From: Bacteroidota bacterium
GTDB lineage: Bacteria; Bacteroidota; Bacteroidia; Chitinophagales; Saprospiraceae
Reading direction: 5' to 3'
Assembly: GCA_020160935.1 (NCBI GenBank)
Contig: JAIUPL010000027.1
Span: 16,969-80,968 of the forward strand
Length of the DNA stretch: 64,000 nt
Shown piece by piece: positions 18,195-26,506 of the stretch. The position numbers were made by a program, and so were the translations under genes. Numbering within the stretch: position 1 is the stretch's first letter; every line of letters starts with the position of its first letter. Under the pieces are notes generated by a model, which was not told the DNA's origin, did no database searches, and saw only the letters and a list, made by a program, of their open reading frames with translations.

Positions 18195-18243
18195 GTCGAT
18201 AATGGTTCAAAGGTATAGCAATTTTGATGGAACCGCGCTCCGC

Positions 18244-19215
18244 TCAGGGCCGGGCTTTTCCATAAAACCGGATGCGTTTTTTTTGATAATTGATGCTGAC
18301 AGGCCGTTGTGACAGGAATTCGTAGCCCAAAACACCATCCACATTGGTTTGGTAAGTGGCATTAATTTCACTCATGTCGATCAGCAGTGTTGCCATGGGT
18401 TTTATGTGCAGGGTATCGAGTTGCGCATGCTGCAATACCCCACTGAACACCTCAATGCTTTCTTTGCCCGCACCGTTGAGGTTGACCCTTCGCCTGATCT
18501 CGAAATGATTTTTTAGAAAACGGCCGCCGGTATTAAAACTCAGCAGGTTTTGCTCTGCGCCTGAATCGAGCGCAAAGACGCGGCCTTTGCCATCGAAATT
18601 CATGCGCAGAATAGCGACGTGCCCGACTACCTGTAAGGGATATTCAACCTTGAGTTGGTATTCCCAGTTGGGCAAGGCTTCTACAGCAACGCCTTTGGCA
18701 TCGGTGCGTATCAGCACCAGTCGCCGTGCTTCATAGTCGAACAGCACTTCATACCCTTCAAAAACATTGTGCCCGACGATGCCCAGCAGGTCTACTTTTT
18801 TGCTCCGCTCGATATGCGACATATCGATCCAGTCGGCAGACACATCCACCACCTGGAGGTTGTCGAGCAGAAAGGTGTCTACTTTCATGGAGCCCATCAC
18901 CCTGACCTTTCCTGTGACGCCACCGGCAGCAGAAGAGGCCGTCATTTGGTTGCCTGGTACGCGATAACGCTGATTGAGGAGCAGTTTGCTTGCGCCGGTA
19001 TCGAAAAAAAAGTTGCCTTCCAGCGTATCCAGCCTGGCCCGAACGGTAATGAGTGTACCGGTAAGTGTAAATGGAATCCGGATGATGTTGGGGGTTTCCC
19101 AGGTCGCCTGTGTCAGGGTCAGTTGGTGTGCGCCTACCACCGGGGCCGGATAGGCGAATGCGGGAGCGCGCAAGAGAAACAAGGCGCAAAAAAGATGGAA
19201 GGGGAGTGTTTTCAT
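18244..19215 (-). CDS. retropepsin-like aspartic protease with two DT/SGA motifs
   Basis: A 323-residue exported protein of clan AA (retropepsin-like). A signal peptide (residues 1-22, LFCALFLLRAPAFA) is followed by FFDTGASKLLL (Asp72) and a second motif, FALDSGAEQNLL (about Asp215). Retropepsins usually carry one motif and dimerise; two on one chain suggest a self-contained pepsin-like active site. A C-terminal GVLGYEFLSQRPVSINY segment matches the end of such domains. A TATCTTTG promoter box lies 8 nt upstream of the ATG. The substrate is unknown. Confidence 0.83.
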   Translation of the reverse strand: MKTLPFHLFCALFLLRAPAFAYPAPVVGAHQLTLTQATWETPNIIRIPFTLTGTLITVRARLDTLEGNFFFDTGASKLLLNQRYRVPGNQMTASSAAGGVTGKVRVMGSMKVDTFLLDNLQVVDVSADWIDMSHIERSKKVDLLGIVGHNVFEGYEVLFDYEARRLVLIRTDAKGVAVEALPNWEYQLKVEYPLQVVGHVAILRMNFDGKGRVFALDSGAEQNLLSFNTGGRFLKNHFEIRRRVNLNGAGKESIEVFSGVLQHAQLDTLHIKPMATLLIDMSEINATYQTNVDGVLGYEFLSQRPVSINYQKKRIRFYGKARP

Positions 19216-19223
19216 ATCTGGGG

Positions 19224-19231
19224 CAAAGATA
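19224..19231 (-). promoter_or_regulatory. minus-7 box TATCTTTG at the palindrome edge
   Basis: A full TAnnTTTG match on the minus strand, directly upstream of the ATG at 19215 and overlapping the outermost bases of the palindrome at 19229-19373. The heptamer arm would therefore occupy the minus-33 region. Confidence 0.6.
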
Positions 19232-19373
19232 TGAAAGTCCTAAGTCCTGAGTCCTAAGTCCTAAGTCTGTAGAGTACACCTTTGTACCCTTGGTATTTGC
19301 TGTTGTTAATGCCAAGGGTACAAAGGTGTACTCTACAGACTTAGGACTCAGGACTCTGGACTTACTTTCATAT
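19229..19373. repeat. palindrome, AGTCCTA/AGTCCTG arms
   Basis: Arms of AGTCCTA/AGTCCTG heptamers, junction TGTAGAGTACACC, inner stem TTTGTACCC, core TTGGTAT-loop-TTAATGCCAA. The flanking ATATGAAAGT is mirrored as ACTTTCATAT, so the symmetry extends beyond the heptamers. The right end includes the TGA stop of the gene at 19368. Confidence 0.95.
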
Positions 19374-21476
19374 TCCCAATAAACTCACCCACCCTTGCGT
19401 ATTCCCCACCTTTTCCGTTACATCTTCCACCTGGAAGGAATATTCATCTTCATCGCGCAGATTGGAAGCGGCATAGGTGTCGGCAGGCAAGTAATAAATG
19501 CGGCCATTGGATGCCAGGACGACCACTTGTAAGGCTTGCCCGGGTGCGACAATGAGTTTTTCGGGATTGGGCAGGGAGAAAAACAGTTTGCGGCGCCGAT
19601 CCACAACGCGGGCAGAAACTGGCAGTACAGATTCTCCGGAGGGGGTCCGATAATGCGGGCGCAGGTAGCGTTCGGGGTTGGCCAGCCGGAAAACCTGATC
19701 CCAGTTGTAGGTGCCGAAATCGGAAACGCTGAGCGTCATGGCCATTTTATTCAATTGGGATGCGTGGGTTGTTGCCACATCGATGCGATCCATACGCATC
19801 TGGCGCAAGCGATCTTTCCAGGCTTTGATGGCTGCGGCGGCGAAAACCCGGTCGGTGAGCAGGCCGTTTCGCGAAAGAGAATCATAACGAGTGCGCATGT
19901 TTTTCTTGTTTTTATCAAAATAGTCGAACCATGCGCGGCTCGTCATGCACCATTCTTCCGAAGATTGAAACATGGCCGCTGTGGCTGTAAAATGCTTCCA
20001 CCTGCGCACCTCGTCCATGTATCGGCGTTGCCGTTCTTTGAGCAATTGTTCGTAATGAGCAAAAATCTGACCGGGTTGAAAAGTCGTTTTGAGCGGGCGC
20101 GCTGCATCGCGTGTAAGCCTCGTCGGCACCCGTAGTTCTTCATTTTCATCGCCTACCACGATGGTGCAACGGTCGTCTTCTTCCGGGTAAATCTGCACAC
20201 GCTTCCAGATACGCGGCTGTGAGAAAAGTCGGTCTACGCTGTTTTCCACATCTGGACGCCAGGCAGCGTCGGTAGAATCGGTGGTTTTGATAAAGAAATA
20301 ACCTTTGAAAGCAGCCAATTCCGTAAAGACATGACTCAGATCGTCGGGGAAAAAATGCTTGTCGGAGTACACAATGCGCACTTCTCCGCGTTCCAGTCCG
20401 CGCGAAAAAAACAGGTCATTCTTGTCCGCATTTCTTCGAAACCATTCAGGAGGTTGTGTAGTCCCTTGTGCATATGCATAACCCGTTCGGATGGATTCCT
20501 GCATCCAGTCGATTTCATCGGCCGTATCGGGCACGGCCCAGCCGTTGTTGTCGGGCAGGCAGGAAAGGCTACTGCCTGCGTTGTTATCCCGGGCGACCGC
20601 ATCGGCACTGAGCACGCGCGGGCGAAAAACTTCCGCGATTCCGACTGTATCGGAAATCGGTGTGCCGTGGCCTTCTTCTGATGGAACAGATGACGGAGGT
20701 GGAATATTAACCCATCGATCCGTGGCATCGGGCAGGTAATACAATGCGGCATCTTTCAAGGCATGCGTGGGCTCAAATACGACGGTGTAATTTTTACCCG
20801 GCGCTATGCGCAGTTGCTCGCCGTTCTGGCTTACCCGCACTTCAAACATGCCACCTGAATTGAAGAAAAACGTACCTCTTTCATCCTGGTAGTGCATGGG
20901 CATTCCCGCCGCGGCGAAGTCTGCCAGGTTTCGGTATTCGCGGAAAAACAGGTCGACCGGCCCGCTCACCGGGCTGCCGTCGGCATGAATGAGGATATTG
21001 CCTCCGATGCGCACCATATTGCCCGATGTCTGGCTTTTGTAGAGTATGCCTGTTTCTGCTTCAAAACGTGCCGACTGGCCTTTGACCGGGTTGCGGAGGT
21101 ACCATTGGGGCCGTTTTTCTGAAAAATAGCCGCTCGCCAGGGTTGCTTTGGAAGATGCAGAAGGCGATGCTGCTGCCGTCCAGCCTGGTTCCCCGGGTAC
21201 GATTTCCTCCACAACGGGTCGAAGTGGGTCGTTCCCGGCCGGAGGTAAGACTGGGGAAGTTGCAAACCAAAAATGCCATGCCGCCCATATCCCGGCTACA
21301 CCTATCAGCAGCATTGCCGCGCGAAAGCCATAGTGTCTGAAACGAAGTCGCCGGTTGAGGTTTTTCTGGCTGGCAGCGATTTTCGACCAGGTTTCGGCAT
21401 CCGGAGCCGGCTGCAACTCCGACAGTTGGCGGCGTACAAAATTTTCGAGTTCAGAAGAGTTATTATGTTGTTCCAT
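19368..21476 (-). CDS. anti-sigma-factor-like membrane protein with large periplasmic region
   Basis: A 702-residue protein. About 45 cytoplasmic residues (LENFVRRQLSELQPAPDAETW) lead into one membrane helix (about 49-66, AAMLLIGVAGIWAAWHFWF). About 630 periplasmic residues follow that I cannot assign; they contain repeated aromatic and acidic stretches. It lies 6 bp downstream of an ECF sigma gene, so it is best read as the cognate anti-sigma or signal-sensing partner. Unlike short anti-sigmas it has no clear zinc motif (HxxxCxxC), so direct sigma binding is inferred. The large outer part could sense an envelope signal. Confidence 0.7.
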   Translation of the reverse strand: MEQHNNSSELENFVRRQLSELQPAPDAETWSKIAASQKNLNRRLRFRHYGFRAAMLLIGVAGIWAAWHFWFATSPVLPPAGNDPLRPVVEEIVPGEPGWTAAASPSASSKATLASGYFSEKRPQWYLRNPVKGQSARFEAETGILYKSQTSGNMVRIGGNILIHADGSPVSGPVDLFFREYRNLADFAAAGMPMHYQDERGTFFFNSGGMFEVRVSQNGEQLRIAPGKNYTVVFEPTHALKDAALYYLPDATDRWVNIPPPSSVPSEEGHGTPISDTVGIAEVFRPRVLSADAVARDNNAGSSLSCLPDNNGWAVPDTADEIDWMQESIRTGYAYAQGTTQPPEWFRRNADKNDLFFSRGLERGEVRIVYSDKHFFPDDLSHVFTELAAFKGYFFIKTTDSTDAAWRPDVENSVDRLFSQPRIWKRVQIYPEEDDRCTIVVGDENEELRVPTRLTRDAARPLKTTFQPGQIFAHYEQLLKERQRRYMDEVRRWKHFTATAAMFQSSEEWCMTSRAWFDYFDKNKKNMRTRYDSLSRNGLLTDRVFAAAAIKAWKDRLRQMRMDRIDVATTHASQLNKMAMTLSVSDFGTYNWDQVFRLANPERYLRPHYRTPSGESVLPVSARVVDRRRKLFFSLPNPEKLIVAPGQALQVVVLASNGRIYYLPADTYAASNLRDEDEYSFQVEDVTEKVGNTQGWVSLLGI

Positions 21477-21482
21477 GTGAAT

Positions 21483-22061
21483 TCAAATCAGGCAGGTGAA
21501 AAGTTTATCCACCATCAGGCGGAGTTGTTTGCAGGCACGCGTGTATTGAGAGCGGACGCTGCTTTCTGCAATGCCCAGTTCCGACGCGATTTCAGCATAA
21601 GACCAGGCTTCGATGGCGTGCATATTGAAAATGGTGCGATAGCCCTCCGGCAATTGCTGAATGAGTTTCAGAATGGCTTCGCTGTTGAGTTCGCTGTCGG
21701 GCTGCGGGTCAAAACCCTGTGGCGGCAATTGGGAATAATCTTCTGCAAAACGAAGCGGGTTTTTCCGGCGCAGGTATTGCAGAATAGAACGCAGGGTCAC
21801 TTTGTGCAGCCAGCCTTCAAAAGATCCATCGCCGCGGTATCGATCCAGGTCTTTAAAAATGGCGAGAAACGCGTCTTGAAGCATATCCTGTGCCTCGGGG
21901 CGATCCCTGGCATAACGCAGGCACACGAGGAACAGGCTTTTGTTGTGCAGTTCGAACAACTGGAACTGGGCATTCGCATCGCCGCGTTTGCAGGCCGTCA
22001 ATAATTTTTTCAGTGTTGACTCCATGTTGTTGATAGGGGGTAATTCTTGCTGTGCAAACAT
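21483..22061 (-). CDS. ECF-type RNA polymerase sigma factor
   Basis: A sigma-70 family ECF factor of up to 192 residues. Region 2 is seen in FLVCLRYARDRPEAQDMLQDAFLAIFKDL and the following RGDGSFEGWLHKV segment. Region 4 helix-turn-helix is in LPEGYRTIFNMHAIEAWSYAEIASELGIAESSVRSQYTRACKQLR. The start may be ATG 22061 or ATG 22025 (MESTLKK); the latter fits family length better. Cotranscribed with the membrane protein downstream, which probably controls it. Confidence 0.92.
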   Translation of the reverse strand: MFAQQELPPINNMESTLKKLLTACKRGDANAQFQLFELHNKSLFLVCLRYARDRPEAQDMLQDAFLAIFKDLDRYRGDGSFEGWLHKVTLRSILQYLRRKNPLRFAEDYSQLPPQGFDPQPDSELNSEAILKLIQQLPEGYRTIFNMHAIEAWSYAEIASELGIAESSVRSQYTRACKQLRLMVDKLFTCLI

Positions 22062-22143
22062 TTATCAGGTTTGCTTTCCTGAACAATACGGTGCATCCCC
22101 GCTGTAATTTGCTGCATGAAGGTGTTTTATTTTTTGATACCTC

Positions 22144-22151
22144 TACTTTTG
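22144..22151 (+). promoter_or_regulatory. minus-7 box TACTTTTG upstream of hisIE
   Basis: A full TAnnTTTG match 25 nt before the hisIE ATG. No clear minus-33 element at standard spacing. Confidence 0.55.
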
Positions 22152-22176
22152 AGCCTGTATTCTAACAATTTCTGCC

Positions 22177-22791
22177 ATGACGCTTGCTCTTTCCCGAACC
22201 CCCGATTTTGAAAAAATGCCCGACGGGCTTGTTCCCGCTATTATTCAGGATGCTCGTACGGCTGCTGTGCTGATGCTCGGCTATATGAATGCCGAATCCC
22301 TGCAAAAAACACAGGAAACCGGACTGGTTACCTTTTTCAGCCGCTCCAAACAACGCCTCTGGACCAAAGGTGAGGAATCGGGCCATGTGCTGCGGGCACA
22401 AAACATTCTGCTCGACTGCGACGACGATACGCTGCTGATACAGGCCACGCCGGCCGGGCCAGTTTGCCACACCGGCGCGGATACCTGCTGGAATCAGAGC
22501 AATGAACCGCGCGATTTTTTGCATCAACTGGAAAATATTATTTGGCAAAGAAAAGATGCTGCTCCGACGGCGTCTTACACGGCGCAGTTATTTGCCAGCG
22601 GTATTGCCAAAATTGCCCAAAAAGTAGGCGAAGAAGCAGTAGAAACCGTCATAGAAGCGCTGGGAGACAATAAAAAACTCTTGCTCAACGAATGTGCCGA
22701 CTTGCTATATCACCTGCTGGTGCTGCTGGCAGCCAAGGAAATTTCGCTGGAAGAGGTAGAAAATGTGCTGTCGTCGCGACATAAGCGCTAA
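22177..22791 (+). CDS. hisIE: bifunctional phosphoribosyl-AMP cyclohydrolase / phosphoribosyl-ATP pyrophosphatase
   Basis: Catalyses the second and third steps of histidine synthesis, 204 residues. The HisI half shows MLGYMNAESL, FFSRSKQRLWTKGEESGH, the metal-binding DCDDDTLL, and the zinc cysteines in GPVCHTG and DTCWNQ. The HisE half shows KIAQKVGEEAVETVIEAL and ECADLLYHLLVLL. It stands apart from the rest of a his operon in this window and has its own promoter box. The 243-bp gap after it shows nothing I can assign. Confidence 0.96.
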   Translation: MTLALSRTPDFEKMPDGLVPAIIQDARTAAVLMLGYMNAESLQKTQETGLVTFFSRSKQRLWTKGEESGHVLRAQNILLDCDDDTLLIQATPAGPVCHTGADTCWNQSNEPRDFLHQLENIIWQRKDAAPTASYTAQLFASGIAKIAQKVGEEAVETVIEALGDNKKLLLNECADLLYHLLVLLAAKEISLEEVENVLSSRHKR

Positions 22792-23034
22792 AAGAATTGT
22801 CTAATTTCTGACAAATTTCATCGGTTGGCATCGATTTGGAAAATAAAGATTCTGTCGATGCGTTAAAATTGTCATTACAGCCGATTATGATTTGGTGAAG
22901 GCGCTGATTGCTTTTCGAAGATTTGCAACTACCCTGTTTCTGATTCTTATTGATACGAACCACCCAACCAAATTGAAAATCACTTGCGGATGCATCGGCC
23001 CCCATTATTCTTTCACTATAAAAAACCACCGGTC

Positions 23035-23706
23035 ATGTTAGCGAGGACATCACTTTTTGCCACTTTAATCATTGTTGCTTTTTCATTTCCAACCCAGGTA
23101 CAGGCACAGGTTCGCCACCGTTTGGGCTTCACGATAGGTAGCAACTACTCTTCCGTACAATCGGATCTGTTTACTACTGCCAATGGCCGCCTCAGCGCGC
23201 TGGTAGGCTGCAATTTTCAGTTTGATTTCAACGAAAATTTCTCCCTGACACAGGAAATTGCCTTCATGCAAAAAGGCGCTTCTGTGCGTACTGTCCGTTT
23301 TGTTCCGGAAGATGTTTCAGAAGAGCACACCTACAATTTCTACTACAATACATTCGAAGCCGGCGTTTTTGCCACTTTTTACCCCATGGGCGGCGCAATC
23401 GGCTTACAGGGCGGCGGCTTTTTCGGCACCAACTACCACAACCTGAACCGCAACAACCGCGATCTGTATGTGGGCGACTACAACAGCATCAACGACGCTA
23501 CACGTGCGGTCGATCTTAATGAGGCTTTTGCAGGTATGGATTTCGGCCCAGCAGCAGGTATCAGCGTGGCAGCCGGTCGTTTTCAGGCCAATGCGCGCTA
23601 CTACTACGGCATGAGCAACCTGTACAACAACCTCGACTTTGTGAAGCCGGGCCATCATATCCGTTCCAATTCGCTGCGCCTGTCGCTGACGTATTTTCTT
23701 CGTTAA
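23035..23706 (+). CDS. outer-membrane beta-barrel protein (PorT/OMP_b-brl_2-like)
   Basis: A 223-residue outer-membrane barrel. A signal peptide (LFATLIIVAFSFPTQVQAQ) leads to alternating amphipathic strands ending with LRLSLTYFLR, a terminal aromatic-X pattern typical of barrels. The subgroup (GFTIGSNYSSVQSD at the start) is the common Bacteroidota PorT-like barrel family. ATG 23035 is preferred over an upstream GTG/ATG because it directly precedes the signal peptide. Function is unknown. Confidence 0.78.
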   Translation: MLARTSLFATLIIVAFSFPTQVQAQVRHRLGFTIGSNYSSVQSDLFTTANGRLSALVGCNFQFDFNENFSLTQEIAFMQKGASVRTVRFVPEDVSEEHTYNFYYNTFEAGVFATFYPMGGAIGLQGGGFFGTNYHNLNRNNRDLYVGDYNSINDATRAVDLNEAFAGMDFGPAAGISVAAGRFQANARYYYGMSNLYNNLDFVKPGHHIRSNSLRLSLTYFLR

Positions 23707-23719
23707 TTCAACGTCGGTT

Positions 23720-23752
23720 AACGTCGGCAGGGTTTTAAACCCTGCCGACGTT
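23720..23752. repeat. short perfect inverted repeat providing a stop codon
   Basis: AACGTCGGCAGGGTTT is mirrored by AAACCCTGCCGACGTT with one central base. The TAA at the centre is the stop of the minus-strand glycosyltransferase, so the left half lies past its end and the right half encodes its last residues. Confidence 0.88.
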
Positions 23753-24778
23753 CATAAAAAGCCGCTGATACGCATCAGCGGCTTTTTCTATGGTGTAGGT
23801 TACCACTGGTTGTTCAATTAGCGGTTTTTCCAGCGCCTCCAGCACCAATTGCGCCAGTTGCTCAGGCGTGTCGGCACAGGCCGCCATCTCCGGCCCGATA
23901 CCGACCGGTGTCGACACCAGCCGGCAGCCGTTTTGCGCGGCTTCGGCCAGCACAAACCCGAACGATTCATAATCAGATGTGTGGAGCAGTACACGCGCCG
24001 TTTGCATGCAGGCCAGCACTTCCGGCCGATCGAGGCCGCCCAGGAACTGAACCCGGTCTGACAGGCCATATGCAGTGGCCATTTGTTCGAGCCTTTTTCG
24101 GAGCGGGCCATCGCCAATGAGCGCGGCCCGAATGCCGGGCTTCCGGGTGTTCAAAATGGACAGGGTTTGCAACCATTTTTCCCAGTTTTTTACCGCTATC
24201 AGCGAACCGACGCCCAGTACATCCAGTGAGCGTTCGGCAGGAAGCAAGGCAGGCGTTTCAGTCGGGTCGATGCCCCAGGGAATCAGGTGCGGGATTTCAT
24301 AACCTGTATTTTTGTAAAATTCGGCGGTATGAAAGGCGGAAAGGCCTATCAGGCGCTCGATGTGCCGGCTTTTCAAACGGCGCAAATACCGGTTGGAGGT
24401 GCGTGCATCCTGCCCCATGAGGGTTGTCCAGTGCGGAATTTTCCACTTCTCAGCAAGTTCGTCTCCTATCACCCAGGCCGGGCCGAGCCAGAAACTATGG
24501 ATCACATCCGGTTTTTCCGTCTGAATGATCTGGCTGGCAAATCGACGCACGCGCGACCAGCTGCGCCAGCGAAGCCAGCGTCGGTTTTGTCCGTTGGCCG
24601 AAACAACCCGGGCGCCGTGCCATAGGGCTGGTTCGTCGCGAAATGGATATTCAAACGCCACGATTTGTATGTCGAATCCACGTGCCTGCATGGCACGCAC
24701 GTACAACTGCAAGGGAGGGATGCAGGTAAAATCCTGTTCGAATGCGGCAAAACCGGGCGTCAGGATCAGCAGGCGCAT
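23735..24778 (-). CDS. GT4-family glycosyltransferase
   Basis: A 347-residue GT-B retaining glycosyltransferase of family 4. The C-terminal domain shows GVGSLIAVKNWEKWL, IGDGPLRKRLE, VQFLGGLDRPEVL and the nucleotide-sugar motif SDYESFGFVLAEAA (E-x7-E, about 268). It acts at the cytoplasmic face in polysaccharide or glycolipid synthesis; the acceptor is unknown. Its start overlaps the stop of the upstream response-regulator gene by one base (TGATG), so translation is probably coupled and the two are an operon. Confidence 0.88.
   Translation of the reverse strand: MRLLILTPGFAAFEQDFTCIPPLQLYVRAMQARGFDIQIVAFEYPFRDEPALWHGARVVSANGQNRRWLRWRSWSRVRRFASQIIQTEKPDVIHSFWLGPAWVIGDELAEKWKIPHWTTLMGQDARTSNRYLRRLKSRHIERLIGLSAFHTAEFYKNTGYEIPHLIPWGIDPTETPALLPAERSLDVLGVGSLIAVKNWEKWLQTLSILNTRKPGIRAALIGDGPLRKRLEQMATAYGLSDRVQFLGGLDRPEVLACMQTARVLLHTSDYESFGFVLAEAAQNGCRLVSTPVGIGPEMAACADTPEQLAQLVLEALEKPLIEQPVVTYTIEKAADAYQRLFMNVGRV
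23756..23787 (+). terminator. terminator hairpin between convergent genes
   Basis: AAAAAGCCGCTGAT pairs with ATCAGCGGCTTTTT. It lies just past the plus-strand barrel gene and inside the 3' coding end of the minus-strand glycosyltransferase. Confidence 0.8.
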
Positions 24779-26157
24779 CAGAGATTGTACTTCTCCAGTC
24801 GGCGGTACAGCGAAGCGCGGGTGAGTCCCAGTTCGGTGGCCGCTTCGGTGATATTGCCGTGGTATTTTTGTAAAGCCTTCATAATCAACTGCTTTTCCAT
24901 GTCGTCAAGGTTCATGGTAGGCAGGTCAATGTCGCGGTCGCCGGAACCCGATTGTCGGAAGAAAAAGTCTTCGGGCTGTAGTTTTTCCCCTTTTGCCATG
25001 ATCACGGCACGCTCTACGGCGTGTTGAAGTTCGCGCACGTTGCCGGGCCAGGCATAACGGTGCATTTCCTTGAGCAATGCGGCGCTGAGCCCCGTTACAG
25101 GGCGGTTGTATTTTTTGGAAAATTCTTTCAGGAAATGCAAGGCCAGCGGTTCGATATCGTCGATGCGGTCGCGCAGCGCCGGAATATGAATTTCAATGGT
25201 ATTAATGCGGTACAACAAATCCTGCCGGAAAGTGCGGTTTTTGACGGCATCGAACAGGTTCTGGTTGGTAGCGGCAATCACACGTACATTGATCGGGCGC
25301 ACGCGGTTGGAACCTACACGCGTGACGGTTCGGTTTTGCAGCACGGTGAGTAATTTGGCCTGCAAGCCGAGGGTCAGGTTGCTGATTTCATCCAGAAAAA
25401 TGGTGCCGCCGTCGGCTGCTTCGAAACGGCCGGGGCGGTCATCGCGAGCATCGGTAAAAGCGCCTTTCACATGGCCGAACAGTTCGCTTTCGAACAGCGT
25501 TTCGGTGATGGCGCCCATATCCACTTTCACAAAATTGTCGAGCGCGCGTTTGCTTTTGGCATGAATGGCCTGGGCGATGAGGTCTTTACCGGTGCCGTTT
25601 TCGCCCAAAAGCAACACATTGGCATCGGTTTCTGCCACCCGCTGCACCGTTTCAAATACCTCTTCCATAGCCCGGCTCTGGAAAATGAGCGCAGGCATAT
25701 CGCGCGCTTCAGCCAGGTTTTTACCCTGTTGCCGCGATTTTAACTGACTGGCTTCTTCCTGGCTGTTTTTGAGCCGCAGGGCCGAATGCAGGGTGGCGAG
25801 TAGTTTGTCGTTGTCCCAGGGTTTGAGCACAAAATCGGTCGCACCGTTTTTGATGGCTTTTACGGCCAGTTCCACATCACCGTATGCCGTGATGAGTACT
25901 ACCACCGCTGTTGGGTCGATTTCCAGGATGCGGGCAAGCCAGTCGAACCCTTCCTGCCCGGTATTTTTGGCGCTTCGTCCGTAATTCATGTCGAGCATGA
26001 TAACGGAATAACGTTTTTCCTTCAGCAATACGGGAATTTCCTCGGGATCGCGCGTGGTATCTACCTCTGCGAAATGCCGTTTGAGGAACAGTTTGCCGGC
26101 GCTGAGCACGCCCGGATTGTCGTCTACGATGAGGATGTTGGATTCGTTCATGTACAT
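24778..26157 (-). CDS. sigma-54-dependent response regulator (NtrC type)
   Basis: A 459-residue two-component regulator. The receiver domain (about 8-125) has the acidic pair VDDN, phosphoacceptor Asp56 in MLDMNYGR and the Lys in VLKPWD. The AAA+ domain has GENGTGKD (Walker A), ELFGHVKGAFTDA (the sigma-54 contact loop, GAFTDA in place of GAFTGA) and GGTIFLDEIS (Walker B). A Fis-type helix-turn-helix ends the protein (NITEAATELGLTRASLYRRLEKY). No histidine kinase gene is nearby. It is divergent from the efflux cluster at 26507, which may be its target. ATG 26157 or 26151. Confidence 0.93.
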   Translation of the reverse strand: MYMNESNILIVDDNPGVLSAGKLFLKRHFAEVDTTRDPEEIPVLLKEKRYSVIMLDMNYGRSAKNTGQEGFDWLARILEIDPTAVVVLITAYGDVELAVKAIKNGATDFVLKPWDNDKLLATLHSALRLKNSQEEASQLKSRQQGKNLAEARDMPALIFQSRAMEEVFETVQRVAETDANVLLLGENGTGKDLIAQAIHAKSKRALDNFVKVDMGAITETLFESELFGHVKGAFTDARDDRPGRFEAADGGTIFLDEISNLTLGLQAKLLTVLQNRTVTRVGSNRVRPINVRVIAATNQNLFDAVKNRTFRQDLLYRINTIEIHIPALRDRIDDIEPLALHFLKEFSKKYNRPVTGLSAALLKEMHRYAWPGNVRELQHAVERAVIMAKGEKLQPEDFFFRQSGSGDRDIDLPTMNLDDMEKQLIMKALQKYHGNITEAATELGLTRASLYRRLEKYNL

Positions 26158-26160
26158 GGC

Positions 26161-26306
26161 TGGGAAAGTCGTAAGTCCTGAGTCCTAAGTCCGTAGATTA
26201 CACCTATATACTCATGGCATTCCTTTGTGCATAGACTATGAGCATCCATGTGTAATCTACGGACTTAGGACTCAGGACTTAGGACTCAGGACTTACAACT
26301 ACAAAG
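26161..26306. repeat. palindrome, AGTCCTG/AGTCCTA arms, between divergent genes
   Basis: Heptamer arms, junction CGTAGATTACACC (one base off the usual box), inner stem imperfect, core in reverse orientation (GGAATGCCA on the minus strand). It lies between the regulator start (26157) and the efflux operon, so it is in a 5' region of both. Confidence 0.92.
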
Positions 26307-26355
26307 ACAGTGCCTTCCGCTAACAGTCTGCAAATCAAGTATTTTTTTTTGAGAT

Positions 26356-26455
26356 AGTGTTCATTTTCGGACACTTGCGTTCGCCAACGAACGCGGGAGA
26401 CAGGATGTGATTCATTCTAATTTTTTGATTTTCAATTTTTTAGAAAACTGGCACG
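26356..26455 (+). promoter_or_regulatory. candidate sigma-54 control region of the efflux cluster
   Basis: A dyad AGTGTTC-N6-GGACACT (26356-26375) and a hairpin GCGTTCG-CCAA-CGAACGC (26377-26394) lie 75-95 bp upstream of TGGCACG (26449-26455), a full sigma-54 minus-24 element. The minus-12 element is not consensus (TTGTT, one base too close). An activator site plus a weak sigma-54 promoter is plausible given the neighbouring NtrC-type gene. Confidence 0.35.
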
Positions 26456-26506
26456 GGCTTGTTAACATCCTTGCATTATCATTCATCCTTACATTTTGCA
26501 GTTACT

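Noticed and set aside
26449..26463. Firm sigma-54 promoter
   Set aside because: The minus-24 element is perfect but the minus-12 GC is lacking and spacing is off, so only a tentative site is reported.
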